DNA from: Acinetobacter sp. MB5 | GTDB taxonomy: Bacteria > Pseudomonadota > Gammaproteobacteria > Pseudomonadales > Moraxellaceae | Direction: 5' to 3' | Length of the DNA stretch: 64,000 bases | Assembly: GCF_003261585.1 (NCBI RefSeq) | Contig: NZ_POVU01000010.1 | Location: 31,366 to 95,365 of the forward strand | Part shown: in pieces, positions 34,685 through 44,260 of the stretch | Position numbering within the stretch: the first letter of the stretch is position 1 | How the letters are laid out: the number at the start of each line of letters is the position of its first letter | The notes under the pieces: model-generated | Database searches by the model: none | The model's input: the letters and a program-made list of their open reading frames with translations, nothing else | What the model was told of the DNA's origin: nothing | Made by a program: the position numbers and the translations under genes

Positions 34685-35578
34685 ATGTATCGATTACCTC
34701 CTCTAAATGCACTAAGGGTTTTTGAAGCTGTTGCCCGTTTAGGAAGTGTGCGTCGAGCAGCAGATGAGTTATGTGTAACACCTCCAGCGATTAGTCATCA
34801 AATTGTTAAATTAGAAGAGTACTTGGGACAATCATTATTTATAAGAAAGGGGCGTGCATTACTTCTAACAGAGGCTGCTTGTAACTATTTGACGGAAATT
34901 CGTCCTACATTACAAGCAATTAGCCGTGCAACACTGGTAGCAAGTAAAAATAATACTCGAGAGACGCTAACCATTTCAGCCCCACCAACACTAACTAGTA
35001 AATGGTTATTGCCACGATTACCTCATTTTTTTGAGCTATTCCCAGAATATGATGTCAGATTAGTTGACCGTATGACATTAGACTCTGAAGAACAAGGTAT
35101 TGATGTTGCAATAGAATATCGTTTTGAAGAGGTTACTCACTTTTCAACACAGCAACTTTTTGATGATCAAATTGTTGCTCTGGCTAGCCCCACATTTGTT
35201 AAACAACATAAGTTATCTGCGATAGAGCAATTAAAAGGCTTGACTCTGATAGAAACGGAGCGGAGGCTTAATTCTTGGAGATCACTTCTGGCTCATTATT
35301 CTTGGGTAAATCAACAACGTTATTTATCTGTTGGATATTCACTGCAAGCTTTTGATGCGGCTGAGTTAGGTCTTGGAGTAGCATTAGGCAATTTAATAAA
35401 TGCACAAGACATGATTACATCAGAAAAATTGTGTATTCCATTTGAAATCAATAAAGAAAGTATTCCTCCTTTACCTCACTATTATTTAAGCATCCCACCT
35501 TATAAAGAGCGATGGGGTCGAGTGTCTAATTTTGTAGACTGGATCACTTCTTTGAGTATTAGCAAGCCTTGCTGTTAA
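34685..35578 (+). CDS. LysR-family regulator (GcvA-like) of the adjoining CoA pathway operon
   Basis: A 297-residue protein starting MYRLPPLNALRVFEAVARLGSVRRAADELCVTPPAISHQIVKLEEYLGQSLF, the GcvA/AmpR-type HTH, with a normal effector domain. It directly precedes the CoA-transferase gene on the same strand (117-base gap). The decayed duplicate of this gene's end lies upstream of the MHS gene. It likely activates the operon when the dicarboxylate or its CoA ester is present. The ribosome site is weak. Confidence 0.9.
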   Translation: MYRLPPLNALRVFEAVARLGSVRRAADELCVTPPAISHQIVKLEEYLGQSLFIRKGRALLLTEAACNYLTEIRPTLQAISRATLVASKNNTRETLTISAPPTLTSKWLLPRLPHFFELFPEYDVRLVDRMTLDSEEQGIDVAIEYRFEEVTHFSTQQLFDDQIVALASPTFVKQHKLSAIEQLKGLTLIETERRLNSWRSLLAHYSWVNQQRYLSVGYSLQAFDAAELGLGVALGNLINAQDMITSEKLCIPFEINKESIPPLPHYYLSIPPYKERWGRVSNFVDWITSLSISKPCC

Positions 35579-35694
35579 GTTTTTTTTTTCATTTCATAAA
35601 AAAATAATCAATTTATTTTCCAATCCTCTTTTTTACATAATGAGTCTTTCCAAAAGGTAAGAGATTACTCTTTAGAACATTTGAGGATAAGGAT

Positions 35695-36840
35695 ATGAAA
35701 CCATTAGAAGGGTTATTGGTTGTTGCTATTGAACAAGCTTTGGCAGCACCTTTATGTACATCACGATTAGCTGATGCAGGTGCGAGAGTAATTAAAATTG
35801 AGCGTAAAGAAGGAGATTTTGCTCGAGGTTATGACCAAGCTGCAAAGGGTTCAAGCTCATATTTTACTTGGACTAACCAAGGAAAAGAATCTATCGTTCT
35901 CAATTTTAGAGAGTCTGACGATGCAGCTGTACTGGAAAACCTTATTTCACAAGCAGATGTTTTTATCCAAAATCTAGTACCAGGCGCGATGGATCGAGCA
36001 GGATTTGGATCAGAGCGCTTACGTAAAGACTATCCAAAACTGATTACCGTCGATATTTCAGGTTATGGTGAGAGTGAAACAGTAAAGCACCTTAAAGCCT
36101 ATGATTTCCTGATTCAAGCGGAATCGGGACTCACAGGTATCAGTGGTGGAGAAAATGAAATGGGACGTATCGGTGTATCAATTTGTGATATTGGTGCCGG
36201 TATGACAGCCCATGCGGCAGTACTTGAAGCTCTTATTAGACGTTCAAGAACAGGGCAAGGTTCAGCGTTGGCAATTTCATTATTTGATGTGGCCGCAGAT
36301 TGGATGAGTGTGCCACTGATTCATCAAGAGTATGGGCAGGGCGCACCTAAACGTGTTGGTTTAAAACATCCAAGTATGGCGCCATACGGTGCTTTCCCTA
36401 GTTCTGATTATGCTTTAACTTTAGTCTCAGTGCAAAATGAACGTGAATGGGCACGATTTTGTGAAATTGTTTTAGGTGATTCAAATATTGCTATTGATCA
36501 TCGATTCTCATCGAATAACCTTCGAGTTCAAAATCGAGAAGCATTAGAACAGCTTATCACTTCAATAACTCAGGTTTTGACACAAGATGTTTTGAAACAA
36601 CGTTTAGCAACAGCAGATATAGCTTTTGGAGCAGTGAATAGTGTTGAGGATTTAGCAAAACATCCCGCATTGGTTCGTCGCAGTGTTCGGAATGAATCTG
36701 GAGATGAAGTTAGCATTCCGCGATTACCGATTCGTTGGTTGGAAGATGAAAATACTGCTGTGAATGAGCAACAAGCTCCTAAGCTTGGTGCACATACCCA
36801 AAAAATTAAACATGAGTTTAAATGTGAGTTAGAGGCTTAA
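35695..36840 (+). CDS. CaiB/BaiF family CoA-transferase (itaconate/mesaconate CoA-transferase candidate)
   Basis: A 381-residue class III CoA-transferase. The catalytic Asp137 is in KAYDFLIQAESGL. Family landmarks are LVVAIEQALAAPLCTSRLADAGARVIKIE near the start and RIGVSICDIGAGMTAHAAVLEAL. It moves CoA from succinyl-CoA (or similar) to a dicarboxylate. Next to a FAS1-like hydratase and a CitE-like lyase, the substrate is probably itaconate, mesaconate or citramalate, as in the Pseudomonas itaconate (Ict-Ich-Ccl) set. It has a good ribosome site (GAGGATAAGGAT) and a 9-base gap to the next gene. Confidence 0.88.
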   Translation: MKPLEGLLVVAIEQALAAPLCTSRLADAGARVIKIERKEGDFARGYDQAAKGSSSYFTWTNQGKESIVLNFRESDDAAVLENLISQADVFIQNLVPGAMDRAGFGSERLRKDYPKLITVDISGYGESETVKHLKAYDFLIQAESGLTGISGGENEMGRIGVSICDIGAGMTAHAAVLEALIRRSRTGQGSALAISLFDVAADWMSVPLIHQEYGQGAPKRVGLKHPSMAPYGAFPSSDYALTLVSVQNEREWARFCEIVLGDSNIAIDHRFSSNNLRVQNREALEQLITSITQVLTQDVLKQRLATADIAFGAVNSVEDLAKHPALVRRSVRNESGDEVSIPRLPIRWLEDENTAVNEQQAPKLGAHTQKIKHEFKCELEA

Positions 36841-36849
36841 GGAATAAGT

Positions 36850-37686
36850 ATGAATACACTAAATGTTATGGATTGGCTTGGACGCAAAGAAATTTTTGAA
36901 GATACGCTGCGCTTGCAACCTGCGCACTTTATGCAAGCAACTTTAGATCAAGATCCTAGTCTAGAAGCAGGGGATAAACTTCCTGCACTCTGGCATTGGA
37001 TTTATTTTTTAGAAGCAAAACCAGCAAGTCAACTTGGTCGTGATGGTCATCCTAAAAAAGGAGGGTTTCTACCTCCTGTAAGTCTACCGCGTCGCATGTG
37101 GGCAGGGGGACGTTTTTCCTTTTTTGCACCAATTCCCTTAGGAAGTGAAGTAAGAAAAGTTTCATCAATCAAAGATATTTCTTATAAACATGGTCGCACA
37201 GGGGAGCTATGTTTTGTAACGGTACTCCACGAATTCTATGTTAATGATGTACTGGCTCTTACTGAGGAGCAAGATATTGTTTATCGAGAAGATCCTCAAC
37301 CAAATGTGAAACAGCCTGAACCTTTATTAGCTCCTGAAAATGCAGAGTTTTCTGAGACGATCTCACCAAACCAAGTACTACTTTATCGTTATTCAGCACT
37401 AACTTTTAATGGGCATCGCATACATTATGATGTGGACTATGCAAGAGATGTTGAAGGTTATGAAGGGCTAGTTTTTCATGGACCATTAACAGCAACCTTA
37501 CTCGTAGATTTAGCGACTAGAATGTTTGGACGCCAACCTATTGAATTTTCATTTAAAGGATTGGCACCGATTACTGCAAATCATGATTTCAAAATTGAAG
37601 GTATTAGGGAAGGTAATGTCATGCATTTATGGGCTCGACGTCATGATGGTGCTTTAGCTATGAAGGCAAAAGCCATCTTTTCCTAA
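36850..37686 (+). CDS. MaoC/FAS1-like hydratase (itaconyl-CoA or mesaconyl-CoA hydratase candidate)
   Basis: A 278-residue double-hot-dog protein. The N-terminal half is FAS1-like (WIYFLEAKP, then LPRRMWAGGRFSFFAPIPLGSEV). The C-terminal half has the hydratase 2 motif RYSALTFNGHRIHYDVDYAR (Asn/His/Asp near 188-197) and FHGPLTATLLVDLA. Length and layout fit the mesaconyl-C4-CoA / itaconyl-CoA hydratases. It hydrates the CoA ester to citramalyl-CoA, which the next enzyme cleaves. The gene is co-directional and tightly packed. Confidence 0.85.
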   Translation: MNTLNVMDWLGRKEIFEDTLRLQPAHFMQATLDQDPSLEAGDKLPALWHWIYFLEAKPASQLGRDGHPKKGGFLPPVSLPRRMWAGGRFSFFAPIPLGSEVRKVSSIKDISYKHGRTGELCFVTVLHEFYVNDVLALTEEQDIVYREDPQPNVKQPEPLLAPENAEFSETISPNQVLLYRYSALTFNGHRIHYDVDYARDVEGYEGLVFHGPLTATLLVDLATRMFGRQPIEFSFKGLAPITANHDFKIEGIREGNVMHLWARRHDGALAMKAKAIFS

Positions 37687-37728
37687 CGGAAATTGCTACT
37701 ACTTATTTAATGGATGAGAGTCTAAACG

Positions 37729-38574
37729 ATGAATGAATTGCTACCTAGATCTTGGTTATATGTGCCTGGTAACAAGAGTGATTTAGTCAAAAAAGCAAGT
37801 AATTGTGCTGCTGATGCTATCGTAATTGATTTTGAGGATGCTGTCTTAGCAGCAGATAAGCCCAATGCACGTAGTCAACTGATCCATCATGCTGAATTAT
37901 TGAAAGCTCAAAATAAATTGATTGCAGTGCGAGTCAATGGACCGAAAGAACTACTGGATGAGGATCTTGATGTATTACGCACCTGCGTACCAGATTATCT
38001 GATTCTACCTAAAGTAGAGAGTCCTAATCAAATTCAATATGTAGTAGATCAAATGAAAGAATTTGATGTTCGTATTATTGGTTTGATTGAAAGTCCGATA
38101 GGCGTATTGAATGCACATTCGATTGCTCAATCACATAAAAATCTAGTCGCATTGAGTATAGGTAGTGAAGATTTATCTTTTGAAATGCAGATGCAACCAT
38201 GTTGGGATAGCCTTTATGTTCCGAGTATGCAAGTAAATATTGCTTGTAAGGCTGCAGGTATTGGCTGTATTGGTTATATAGGAAGTATTGCAGAATTCCG
38301 AGAGATAGATCGATTCAAAGTTACTGTGGAACGATCTGCTCCACTTGGTTTTTTTGGTGGTTTCGCAATACACCCAGCGCAAATTTCTATATTGAATGAA
38401 GCATTTACCCCTTCAAACGAGGAGCTTGAGCAGGCGAAACGTATAATAGTGGCGTTTTCAGCAGCCCAATATGAATCTAAAGGAGCGATTGCAGTTGATG
38501 GGAAAATGGTTGATCTTCCTGTTGCTCGGAGAGCAGAGCAATTGATTGATAGATTTAGTTATTTGTTAGAATAG
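37729..38574 (+). CDS. HpcH/HpaI (CitE-like) CoA-ester lyase, citramalyl-CoA lyase candidate
   Basis: A 281-residue TIM-barrel lyase. RSWLYVPGNKSDLVKKA is at the start, DFEDAV at 35-40, RVNG near 67, LIESPIGV near 119, GSEDLSFEM (metal Glu/Asp) near 143 and GFAIHPAQI near 211. It cleaves a 3-hydroxyacyl-CoA; citramalyl-CoA would give pyruvate and acetyl-CoA. It closes the operon and is followed by a strong terminator. Malyl-CoA or another beta-hydroxyacyl-CoA cannot be ruled out. Confidence 0.88.
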   Translation: MNELLPRSWLYVPGNKSDLVKKASNCAADAIVIDFEDAVLAADKPNARSQLIHHAELLKAQNKLIAVRVNGPKELLDEDLDVLRTCVPDYLILPKVESPNQIQYVVDQMKEFDVRIIGLIESPIGVLNAHSIAQSHKNLVALSIGSEDLSFEMQMQPCWDSLYVPSMQVNIACKAAGIGCIGYIGSIAEFREIDRFKVTVERSAPLGFFGGFAIHPAQISILNEAFTPSNEELEQAKRIIVAFSAAQYESKGAIAVDGKMVDLPVARRAEQLIDRFSYLLE

Positions 38575-38580
38575 AAAATT

Positions 38581-38616
38581 AAAAAACCGCCATGTATTGA
38601 ACATGGCGGTTTTTTA
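38581..38616. terminator. Bidirectional intrinsic terminator between the lyase and DMT genes
   Basis: AAAAAACCGCCATGT and ACATGGCGGTTTTTT form a long stem with A and T runs on both sides. It sits between convergent genes and ends both. Confidence 0.92.
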
Positions 38617-38617
38617 A

Positions 38618-39526
38618 TTATGTTGTTTTTTCTATGGATTCAAGATTTCGCTCTTTACGGATCACAAGAAGTAAACCAATGATAGAAAGTGTCATTCCTG
38701 TAAGCATTGCCATTGAAATTGCTTCATCAAATAGAGCCCATGCTTCTATAGCTGTCAACACTGGAACTAAGTAGAAGTATGTTGCTACTTTAGTTGCTTC
38801 ACCATTTTGAATCATGTAGATCAATAGCAGAACAGCCGTTACAGATACACCCAAAACTAACCATGTTAAGCCGAGTACAAAAGATAAGTTCCAGTGAACT
38901 GGAGAGCTTTCAAAAAAGAAACTTAGAATCCCCATCACTACGGTCAATGTAACGTATTGGAAGAATGTTGCACCAATGATATGTCCATCACCACTCGCAT
39001 TCTTTTGATAGAGGGAACCAATAGTAACACCTGCTAAACCTACAAATGCCGCGAATAGTCCAGTCAAATTCATATCAAAACTTTTTCCACCAGGCGATAA
39101 CACAAAGAAAACACCCAAAAAGCCAATGAATATGCCTAGCCATTTTGTACGGCTAAGATGTGTGTGTTGAAAGGTTGAAACAATAATTGCTGTTACAACG
39201 GGTTGTAGTCCCGTGATTAATGCAACAACACCTGAAGGAATCCCTTTTTTCATAGCGAAGAAGCATCCGCCCAAAAAGAAAGTATGCAAGAACAATCCAA
39301 CGATTAACTGTTTGACTATTCCATGTCCCGAAGGAAACTTTACTTTCAAAAACATGGCTAATATGAAAAAAGCAACACAAGAGAAAGCCCCTCTTAAAAA
39401 TAGGAGATGGAAAGGTTCGCTATATTGAACGGTAAACTTAGCACCCACAAATCCTGTACTCCATAGGAATACAAAGATCCATGGTGCTAGAATAAAGAAT
39501 ATTTTTTTTTGGGTAGTTTGGCTCAT
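38618..39526 (-). CDS. EamA/DMT-family exporter
   Basis: A 302-residue protein with ten hydrophobic segments in two EamA repeats (FLWSTGFVGAKFTVQYSEPFHLLFLRGAF at the start, GLTWLVLGVSVTAVLLLIYMIQ in the second). The family exports amino acids and other small metabolites. It is divergent from an XRE/MmyB-like regulator gene about 140 bases away, which probably controls it. The substrate is unknown. Confidence 0.85.
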   Translation of the reverse strand: MSQTTQKKIFFILAPWIFVFLWSTGFVGAKFTVQYSEPFHLLFLRGAFSCVAFFILAMFLKVKFPSGHGIVKQLIVGLFLHTFFLGGCFFAMKKGIPSGVVALITGLQPVVTAIIVSTFQHTHLSRTKWLGIFIGFLGVFFVLSPGGKSFDMNLTGLFAAFVGLAGVTIGSLYQKNASGDGHIIGATFFQYVTLTVVMGILSFFFESSPVHWNLSFVLGLTWLVLGVSVTAVLLLIYMIQNGEATKVATYFYLVPVLTAIEAWALFDEAISMAMLTGMTLSIIGLLLVIRKERNLESIEKTT

Positions 39527-39665
39527 AATTTCATATATTCCAATTCAGACAATTTGGAGAAATCCAAATGTTTTTTCTGTTATGGGTATTAGATATGAAA
39601 TTGATTATTCAGAAAATATGGTAGTTTATCCTATGACTAGAAGTCATAGTTTGGAAGGATTAAGA

Positions 39666-40433
39666 ATGGATCAGAATCAAGATGTTAAAAATTTCTTGTT
39701 AAAGCATAGAGCAAAGATTAATCCAGAAGAATATGGTTTTAACACATTACACCGAAGAGTAAAAGGTTTAAGACGAGAAGAAGTCGCTCAGTTGGCGGCA
39801 ATCAGTGTAAGTTGGTATACGTGGCTTGAGCAAGGTCGTGACATCAGCATATCAAATGAGGCAATCAAACGTATTGGTCAGGTTTTAAAGTTGACGGCCG
39901 ATGAACAAGAATACTTTGAGGCCATTTTATTCAAAACTCAACGAGTTCAAGTGCCAAGTAAAGATTTAAGTCATGATCTTGTTGCGATGGTAGATGCGTT
40001 AAATCCTCACCCCGCATTCATTCGACGAGAAAATATGGATATAGTCTACTGGAACAAATCTACGGTAAATAAAATTTTTGATTGGTCTAAAATTCCAGAA
40101 AATGATAGAAACTCTCTGAAGCTTATGTTTATTAATGAGGAATATAAAAGTCGTATACCTGATTGGCAAGAGGCTGCACGTAATACGATTGCTTCATTTC
40201 GATCTTATTATGCTTTAAGCAAGGAAAAAGAAAAATTTGAGAATGTAATAACTGATTTAAAAAGTCGTAGCGTAGAATTTTCGAATATGTGGGAAGAACA
40301 TGAAGTTAGAAAAACAAGACAAGGAAAAAAAGCAATTATGAATTTCAAAGGGGAACTAAAAAGATATGCTTATAGCACTTTAAAGCCAGAAGGAACTAAT
40401 GATGTTTTTTTAATCTTTTATAATGAATATTAA
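39666..40433 (+). CDS. XRE-family regulator with MmyB-like ligand-binding domain
   Basis: About 255 residues. The HTH_3 domain contains HRRVKGLRREEVAQLAAISVSWYTWLEQGRDISIS (residues ~25-60). The MmyB-like domain (NPHPAFIRRENMDIVYWN near 108-125, then SFRSYYALSKEKEKFENVI) is typical of the PF17765 class and may bind a fatty acid or similar ligand. The ATG at 39666 has AAGGA 8 bases upstream; the frame is open to 39582 without a site. It is divergent from a DMT exporter it likely regulates. Confidence 0.85.
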   Translation: MDQNQDVKNFLLKHRAKINPEEYGFNTLHRRVKGLRREEVAQLAAISVSWYTWLEQGRDISISNEAIKRIGQVLKLTADEQEYFEAILFKTQRVQVPSKDLSHDLVAMVDALNPHPAFIRRENMDIVYWNKSTVNKIFDWSKIPENDRNSLKLMFINEEYKSRIPDWQEAARNTIASFRSYYALSKEKEKFENVITDLKSRSVEFSNMWEEHEVRKTRQGKKAIMNFKGELKRYAYSTLKPEGTNDVFLIFYNEY

Positions 40434-40482
40434 TGGAATCTCCCGTAAATTTAAGTTGTACTAGAGCCTGTAAATAATTTTG

Positions 40483-41680
40483 TGTGTACTAGCTCAAACC
40501 CGATCTGACAGTTCCCCATTTTTTAGTGTGCCTGTCAGGTTAAATTTGAGCTAAATTCTTCTCAGCCCAAATTCGCTTCCCATCAAGTAGGGTTTCTAGT
40601 GGTGTGCGACCACAGCACATTTTTCCCTGATGAGTTCGTTCAGTATTATAGAATTTCAGCCAAACGTCTAGATCAGCTTGTAATTCCTCTAATGTGCTAT
40701 ACAGCTTCTTCCTAAAGGTTATTTGATAAAATTCCTGCAAGATCGTCTTATGGAAACGCTCACAGATCCCATTCGTTTGCGGGGATGCTGCTTTAGTTTT
40801 CGTGTGATCAATATCATTAATGGCTAAATACAGCTCATAATCATGTTGTTCAACCTTACCGCAATATTCAGTGCCTCTGTCTGTCAGAATACGCAGCATT
40901 GGTAGATCCTGCGACTGATAAAATGACAGTACGCGATCATTTAATAGATCTGCTGCTGTAATCGGTGTCTTTGTAGTGTAAAGCTTACAATGCACGACTT
41001 TGCTGTAGGTATCGATGAACGTTTGCTGATAGATTCGACCAACACCTTTGAGATTGCCAACGTAAAATGTATCTTGTGCTCCAAGATATCCTGGATGGTG
41101 TGTTTCTATTTCGCCACAAGCAATATCATCTTCATGTTTGCGCTCAAGCGCAGCAATTTGATGATCATTTAACTCAATTCCATCTTTAGCCACCTTGGCT
41201 TCTAAGGCTTTCAGTCGCTTTTTAAAGTTCTCTAAATCGTGGCGAAGCCAAATAGATCGAACCCCACTACCTGAAATAAATACACCATTTTTACGTAATT
41301 CATTACTGGTACGGTGTTGACCATAAGCTGGGAATTGGATTGCGAAATCAATCACAGCTTGTTCTGTAGCATCATCCACGCGATTTTTTAGATTCGGTAC
41401 CCGTCGGGATTTATTGATGAGTGAATCTACATCACCTGATTCGACGAGTTCCTGATAACGGTAAAAGGTATCTCTAGAGACTCCCATGACTTTACAAGCT
41501 CTAGATACATTCTGAAGTTCTTCAGCTAAGTTGAGTAAGCCTACTTTGTGTTTGATGATTTGATTGTTAGTATGCAACATAAGAAAGTTACCTTTGTTTG
41601 ATTAAGATTCGACACCTTTATCAAAATGGGTAACTTTCTCTTTTTCAAGATCAATGTCTGATCAGATCTGAACTAATACA
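40483..41680. mobile_element. IS481-family insertion sequence
   Basis: The left end TGTGTACTAGCTCAAACCCG and the right end (reading inward TGTATTAGTTCAGATCTGAT) are imperfect inverted repeats of the TGT...ACA type that IS481 elements have. They bracket a single transposase on the minus strand. No target duplication is visible at the edges I chose, so the ends may be a few bases off or the flanks rearranged. Confidence 0.7.
40540..41580 (-). CDS. IS481-family transposase
   Basis: A 346-residue DDE transposase. The N-terminal HTH is in NVSRACKVMGVSRDTFYRYQEL. The catalytic core has FIDTYSKVVHCKLY (first Asp), LTDRGTEYCG (second Asp) and SPQTNGICERFHKTILQEFY (Glu), and the C-terminus ends in the typical YNTERTHQGKMCCGRTP. 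The frame is intact, so the copy may be active. Confidence 0.92.
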   Translation of the reverse strand: MLHTNNQIIKHKVGLLNLAEELQNVSRACKVMGVSRDTFYRYQELVESGDVDSLINKSRRVPNLKNRVDDATEQAVIDFAIQFPAYGQHRTSNELRKNGVFISGSGVRSIWLRHDLENFKKRLKALEAKVAKDGIELNDHQIAALERKHEDDIACGEIETHHPGYLGAQDTFYVGNLKGVGRIYQQTFIDTYSKVVHCKLYTTKTPITAADLLNDRVLSFYQSQDLPMLRILTDRGTEYCGKVEQHDYELYLAINDIDHTKTKAASPQTNGICERFHKTILQEFYQITFRKKLYSTLEELQADLDVWLKFYNTERTHQGKMCCGRTPLETLLDGKRIWAEKNLAQI

Positions 41681-41776
41681 AATGAGGACACGCCCTAAGA
41701 ACTATTACTTTTCTTTTTCTCATAGTGTTTAGTCAACTATTCATTTTCAACTATCTATCTTATTGGTTCTACGGAC

Positions 41777-42670
41777 TTATTTTGATAACACCATAGACTG
41801 TGAATGCTTTAACTTTTCTAGGCACCAATTCCACATTATATCTACAGACTCTTTTGGTGATAAAGAACGCTTACGTACAAGATAATAACTCGACTCTAAA
41901 AAGACCGTCTCTGTCATGATTTGAACTAATCGACCATTATTAAGGTCATCTTCAACAAAAGCTTTGCATACTAAAGCAACACCCTGTCCTGCAAGCGCGG
42001 CATCTAGTGCCAGCGTGGTTTGATTAAAAACAGGTCCAAAGAGCTGACTATTAGAGTTTAAGAACTTTGGCCAGTTGTTATGGGCATCCTGTAAGAGTGG
42101 CAATGACAATAATTGTTGAGTAGTTAAAGGAAGATGGAAGTCCTTTACAAGATGAGGGTGTGCTACAACAATCAGTTCTTGATGAAATAATAATTGTGCT
42201 TCTAAAGCCTTTGGAAAGGATGTATTAGTGAGTCTTACAGCAATATCTACTGCATCCCGATTAAGGTCTGACAGTGCTTCAGTTGCTAAAGTATTCAATT
42301 TAATATCAGGAAACATTGCATGTAACTCACCTAAACGTGGAATCAGCAGTTTGGATGCAACAGTAGGTGTAACACTAATAGTTACGATATTCGGCTGAAC
42401 TAAAAGCGATTCCGTTGCTTCTGTAAGAAGGTCAAATGCACGAGTTACATTGATAAGATAAGCCATCCCTGAGGGGGTTAGCGCCAACCCACGTGCAAGA
42501 CGTTGGAATAATGGAATACCCAATTGTTCTTCAAGAGCACGCACTTGTTGAGCAATGGCACCTTGAGTGACACCTAATTCATCAGCAGCAGCACGAAAGC
42601 TTAACCTCCGACCTGCGGTTTCAAATGCACGTAAAGAATTTAATGATGGAAGTTTTCGACGTGAGATCAT
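41777..42670 (-). CDS. LysR-family regulator (GcvA-like)
   Basis: A 297-residue protein: LPSLNSLRAFETAGRRLSFRAAADELGVTQGAIAQQVRALEEQLGIPLF is the HTH, and an effector domain follows with VDIAVRLTNTSFPKALEAQLLF. It is divergent from a DMT transporter gene 258 bases away, the likely target. The start is ATG 42670; Thr-Val-rich inner sequence is ordinary for the family. Confidence 0.9.
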   Translation of the reverse strand: MISRRKLPSLNSLRAFETAGRRLSFRAAADELGVTQGAIAQQVRALEEQLGIPLFQRLARGLALTPSGMAYLINVTRAFDLLTEATESLLVQPNIVTISVTPTVASKLLIPRLGELHAMFPDIKLNTLATEALSDLNRDAVDIAVRLTNTSFPKALEAQLLFHQELIVVAHPHLVKDFHLPLTTQQLLSLPLLQDAHNNWPKFLNSNSQLFGPVFNQTTLALDAALAGQGVALVCKAFVEDDLNNGRLVQIMTETVFLESSYYLVRKRSLSPKESVDIMWNWCLEKLKHSQSMVLSK

Positions 42671-42928
42671 AGTGCCACAAATAAAGCAGTAGTTTTTCTA
42701 CACTCTAGTGTGTTTATTAATCATGTGCAAGGTATTCAATTAATTGTCATACTTTCGACCAGTGAATGTAGTTTTTATGCATTTTTAAAAAATGCGTTAT
42801 TAACTCAAAACATTTGACTAACCTTAGGTATTTACCATGCTAAAGGATCTTAACGAGATCGACACTCAGGCAATTTAAAGAATAGTCAATGTAATTTTTC
42901 CCGATCTAATGTATAGGATATAAATAAT

Positions 42929-43870
42929 ATGCTCCGTGCTTACGCTGCACTTATTCTGCTGGGTGCAATTTGGGGAACGAACTTTATCTATATGAAATGG
43001 GCAACAGCTCTTATTTCTCCATCACAAACGGTCTTCTTACGTATTTTATTTGGCTTTCTACCATTGCTTCTAATAGCTTGTTATACAAAGGTTATTAGCC
43101 TTCGACAATTACGTTATCTCCCTCATTTTGCAGTTATGTCTGTATTAGCCACAACACTCTATTATTATGGTTTTGTTGCTGGGACAGCTTTGCTCCCTAC
43201 AAGTATTGCAGGGCTACTAAGTGGTTCTATTCCAATTTTTACTTTCCTGACTTCTCTAATATTTCTTCGTAATGAGCGCCCATCAAAACGTATGACATTT
43301 GGTATTATTCTTGGGTTTCTTGGTATAGTTTTAAGTGCTCGTCCATGGGAAAGTTCACAAGAAGTTCCATTACTGGGAGTGTTCTGGATGATTGTTGGAA
43401 CATTCAGTCTTGGATGTTCTTTTGTCTATGCACGATACTATCTTTCACCATTAAATTTGCCCCCATTAGCATTAGCAACATGGCAATCAGGGATAGCGAC
43501 TCTCTCCTTATTGATATTCACTGATTTTCATAACATTACAGCTATTACATCGAATACATATACTTTATGGGGGGTAATCATTGGCCTAGGGATGTTGGGA
43601 ACAGGTGGTGCATTTTTTATTTATTACTATATTATTCAAAAACTTGGTCCTGTAAAATCAGCTGGGGCAACTTATATTGCACCGATTATAGCTGTCACTA
43701 TTGGAGCAATAGTTGGAGAAAGCATAGGTATAATTGAATTACTGGCATTAGCTCTAATTTTAGTTGGTGTAATTTTGATTCAGTTACCCAAAAATCTTAG
43801 CTTGGATTCAATGAAGATTTCTAATAGCAAGAGCGAATCAGGAAGTAAGCTTGATAAGCCATTCACTTAG
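42929..43870 (+). CDS. EamA/DMT-family transporter
   Basis: A 313-residue transporter with ten hydrophobic segments: YAALILLGAIWGTNFIYMKWATALISPSQTVFLRILFGFLPL at the start and GLGMLGTGGAFFIYYYIIQKLGPVKSAGATYIAPII in the second repeat. The usual role is export of a metabolite or amino acid. Probably controlled by the divergent LysR gene. It is followed directly by an IS6 fragment 21 bases after its stop. Confidence 0.88.
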   Translation: MLRAYAALILLGAIWGTNFIYMKWATALISPSQTVFLRILFGFLPLLLIACYTKVISLRQLRYLPHFAVMSVLATTLYYYGFVAGTALLPTSIAGLLSGSIPIFTFLTSLIFLRNERPSKRMTFGIILGFLGIVLSARPWESSQEVPLLGVFWMIVGTFSLGCSFVYARYYLSPLNLPPLALATWQSGIATLSLLIFTDFHNITAITSNTYTLWGVIIGLGMLGTGGAFFIYYYIIQKLGPVKSAGATYIAPIIAVTIGAIVGESIGIIELLALALILVGVILIQLPKNLSLDSMKISNSKSESGSKLDKPFT

Positions 43871-43891
43871 CCTGCTTAAAGTAGAAGGATG

Positions 43892-44199
43892 GGCACTGTT
43901 GCAAATAGAGATCTGAGCTGATGATTTTCCCTTTACAAAGGTACTTAGAGACCGAAAACCCTATTCACTAGATACACTTCACCCTGAGGTTGACCATAAT
44001 AAAATGATGAAGCCTGTTCTTTACGGAGTGCACGCATCACTTCAATACCTTTGATTATGGCATAAGCCGTCTTCATCGATTTGAAGCCTAGCGTGGCCTT
44101 GATGATTCGCTTTAACTTGCCATGATCACATTCGATCACGTTATTTTTGTATTTAATCTGCTTGTGCTCAAGATCAGGTGGACATTTTCCTTCCCGTTT
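43892..44199. mobile_element. Truncated IS6-family (IS1006/IS1008-like) element, one end only
   Basis: It begins with GGCACTGTTGCAAATAGAGA, the typical terminal repeat of this group, and holds the last third of a transposase on the minus strand. It is cut at 44199/44200 by the IS3-family element; after that element the IS6 sequence does not resume, so the rest was deleted. A second copy of the same end occurs at 63459. Confidence 0.85.
43945..44199 (-). pseudogene. IS6-family transposase, C-terminal fragment
   Basis: Open for 85 codons from the truncation point to the stop. It includes CDHGKLKRIIKATLGF (third catalytic acidic residue in ECDHGKLKR) and ends YGQPQGEVYLVNRVFGL. The N-terminal two thirds, with the first two catalytic Asp residues, are missing, so it cannot be active. 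Confidence 0.85.
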
Positions 44200-44260
44200 T
44201 GGACTGCCACCACTCTCCTAGACAAATATCGTCTATTCTTTTTGCATAGGAGAGAACATT

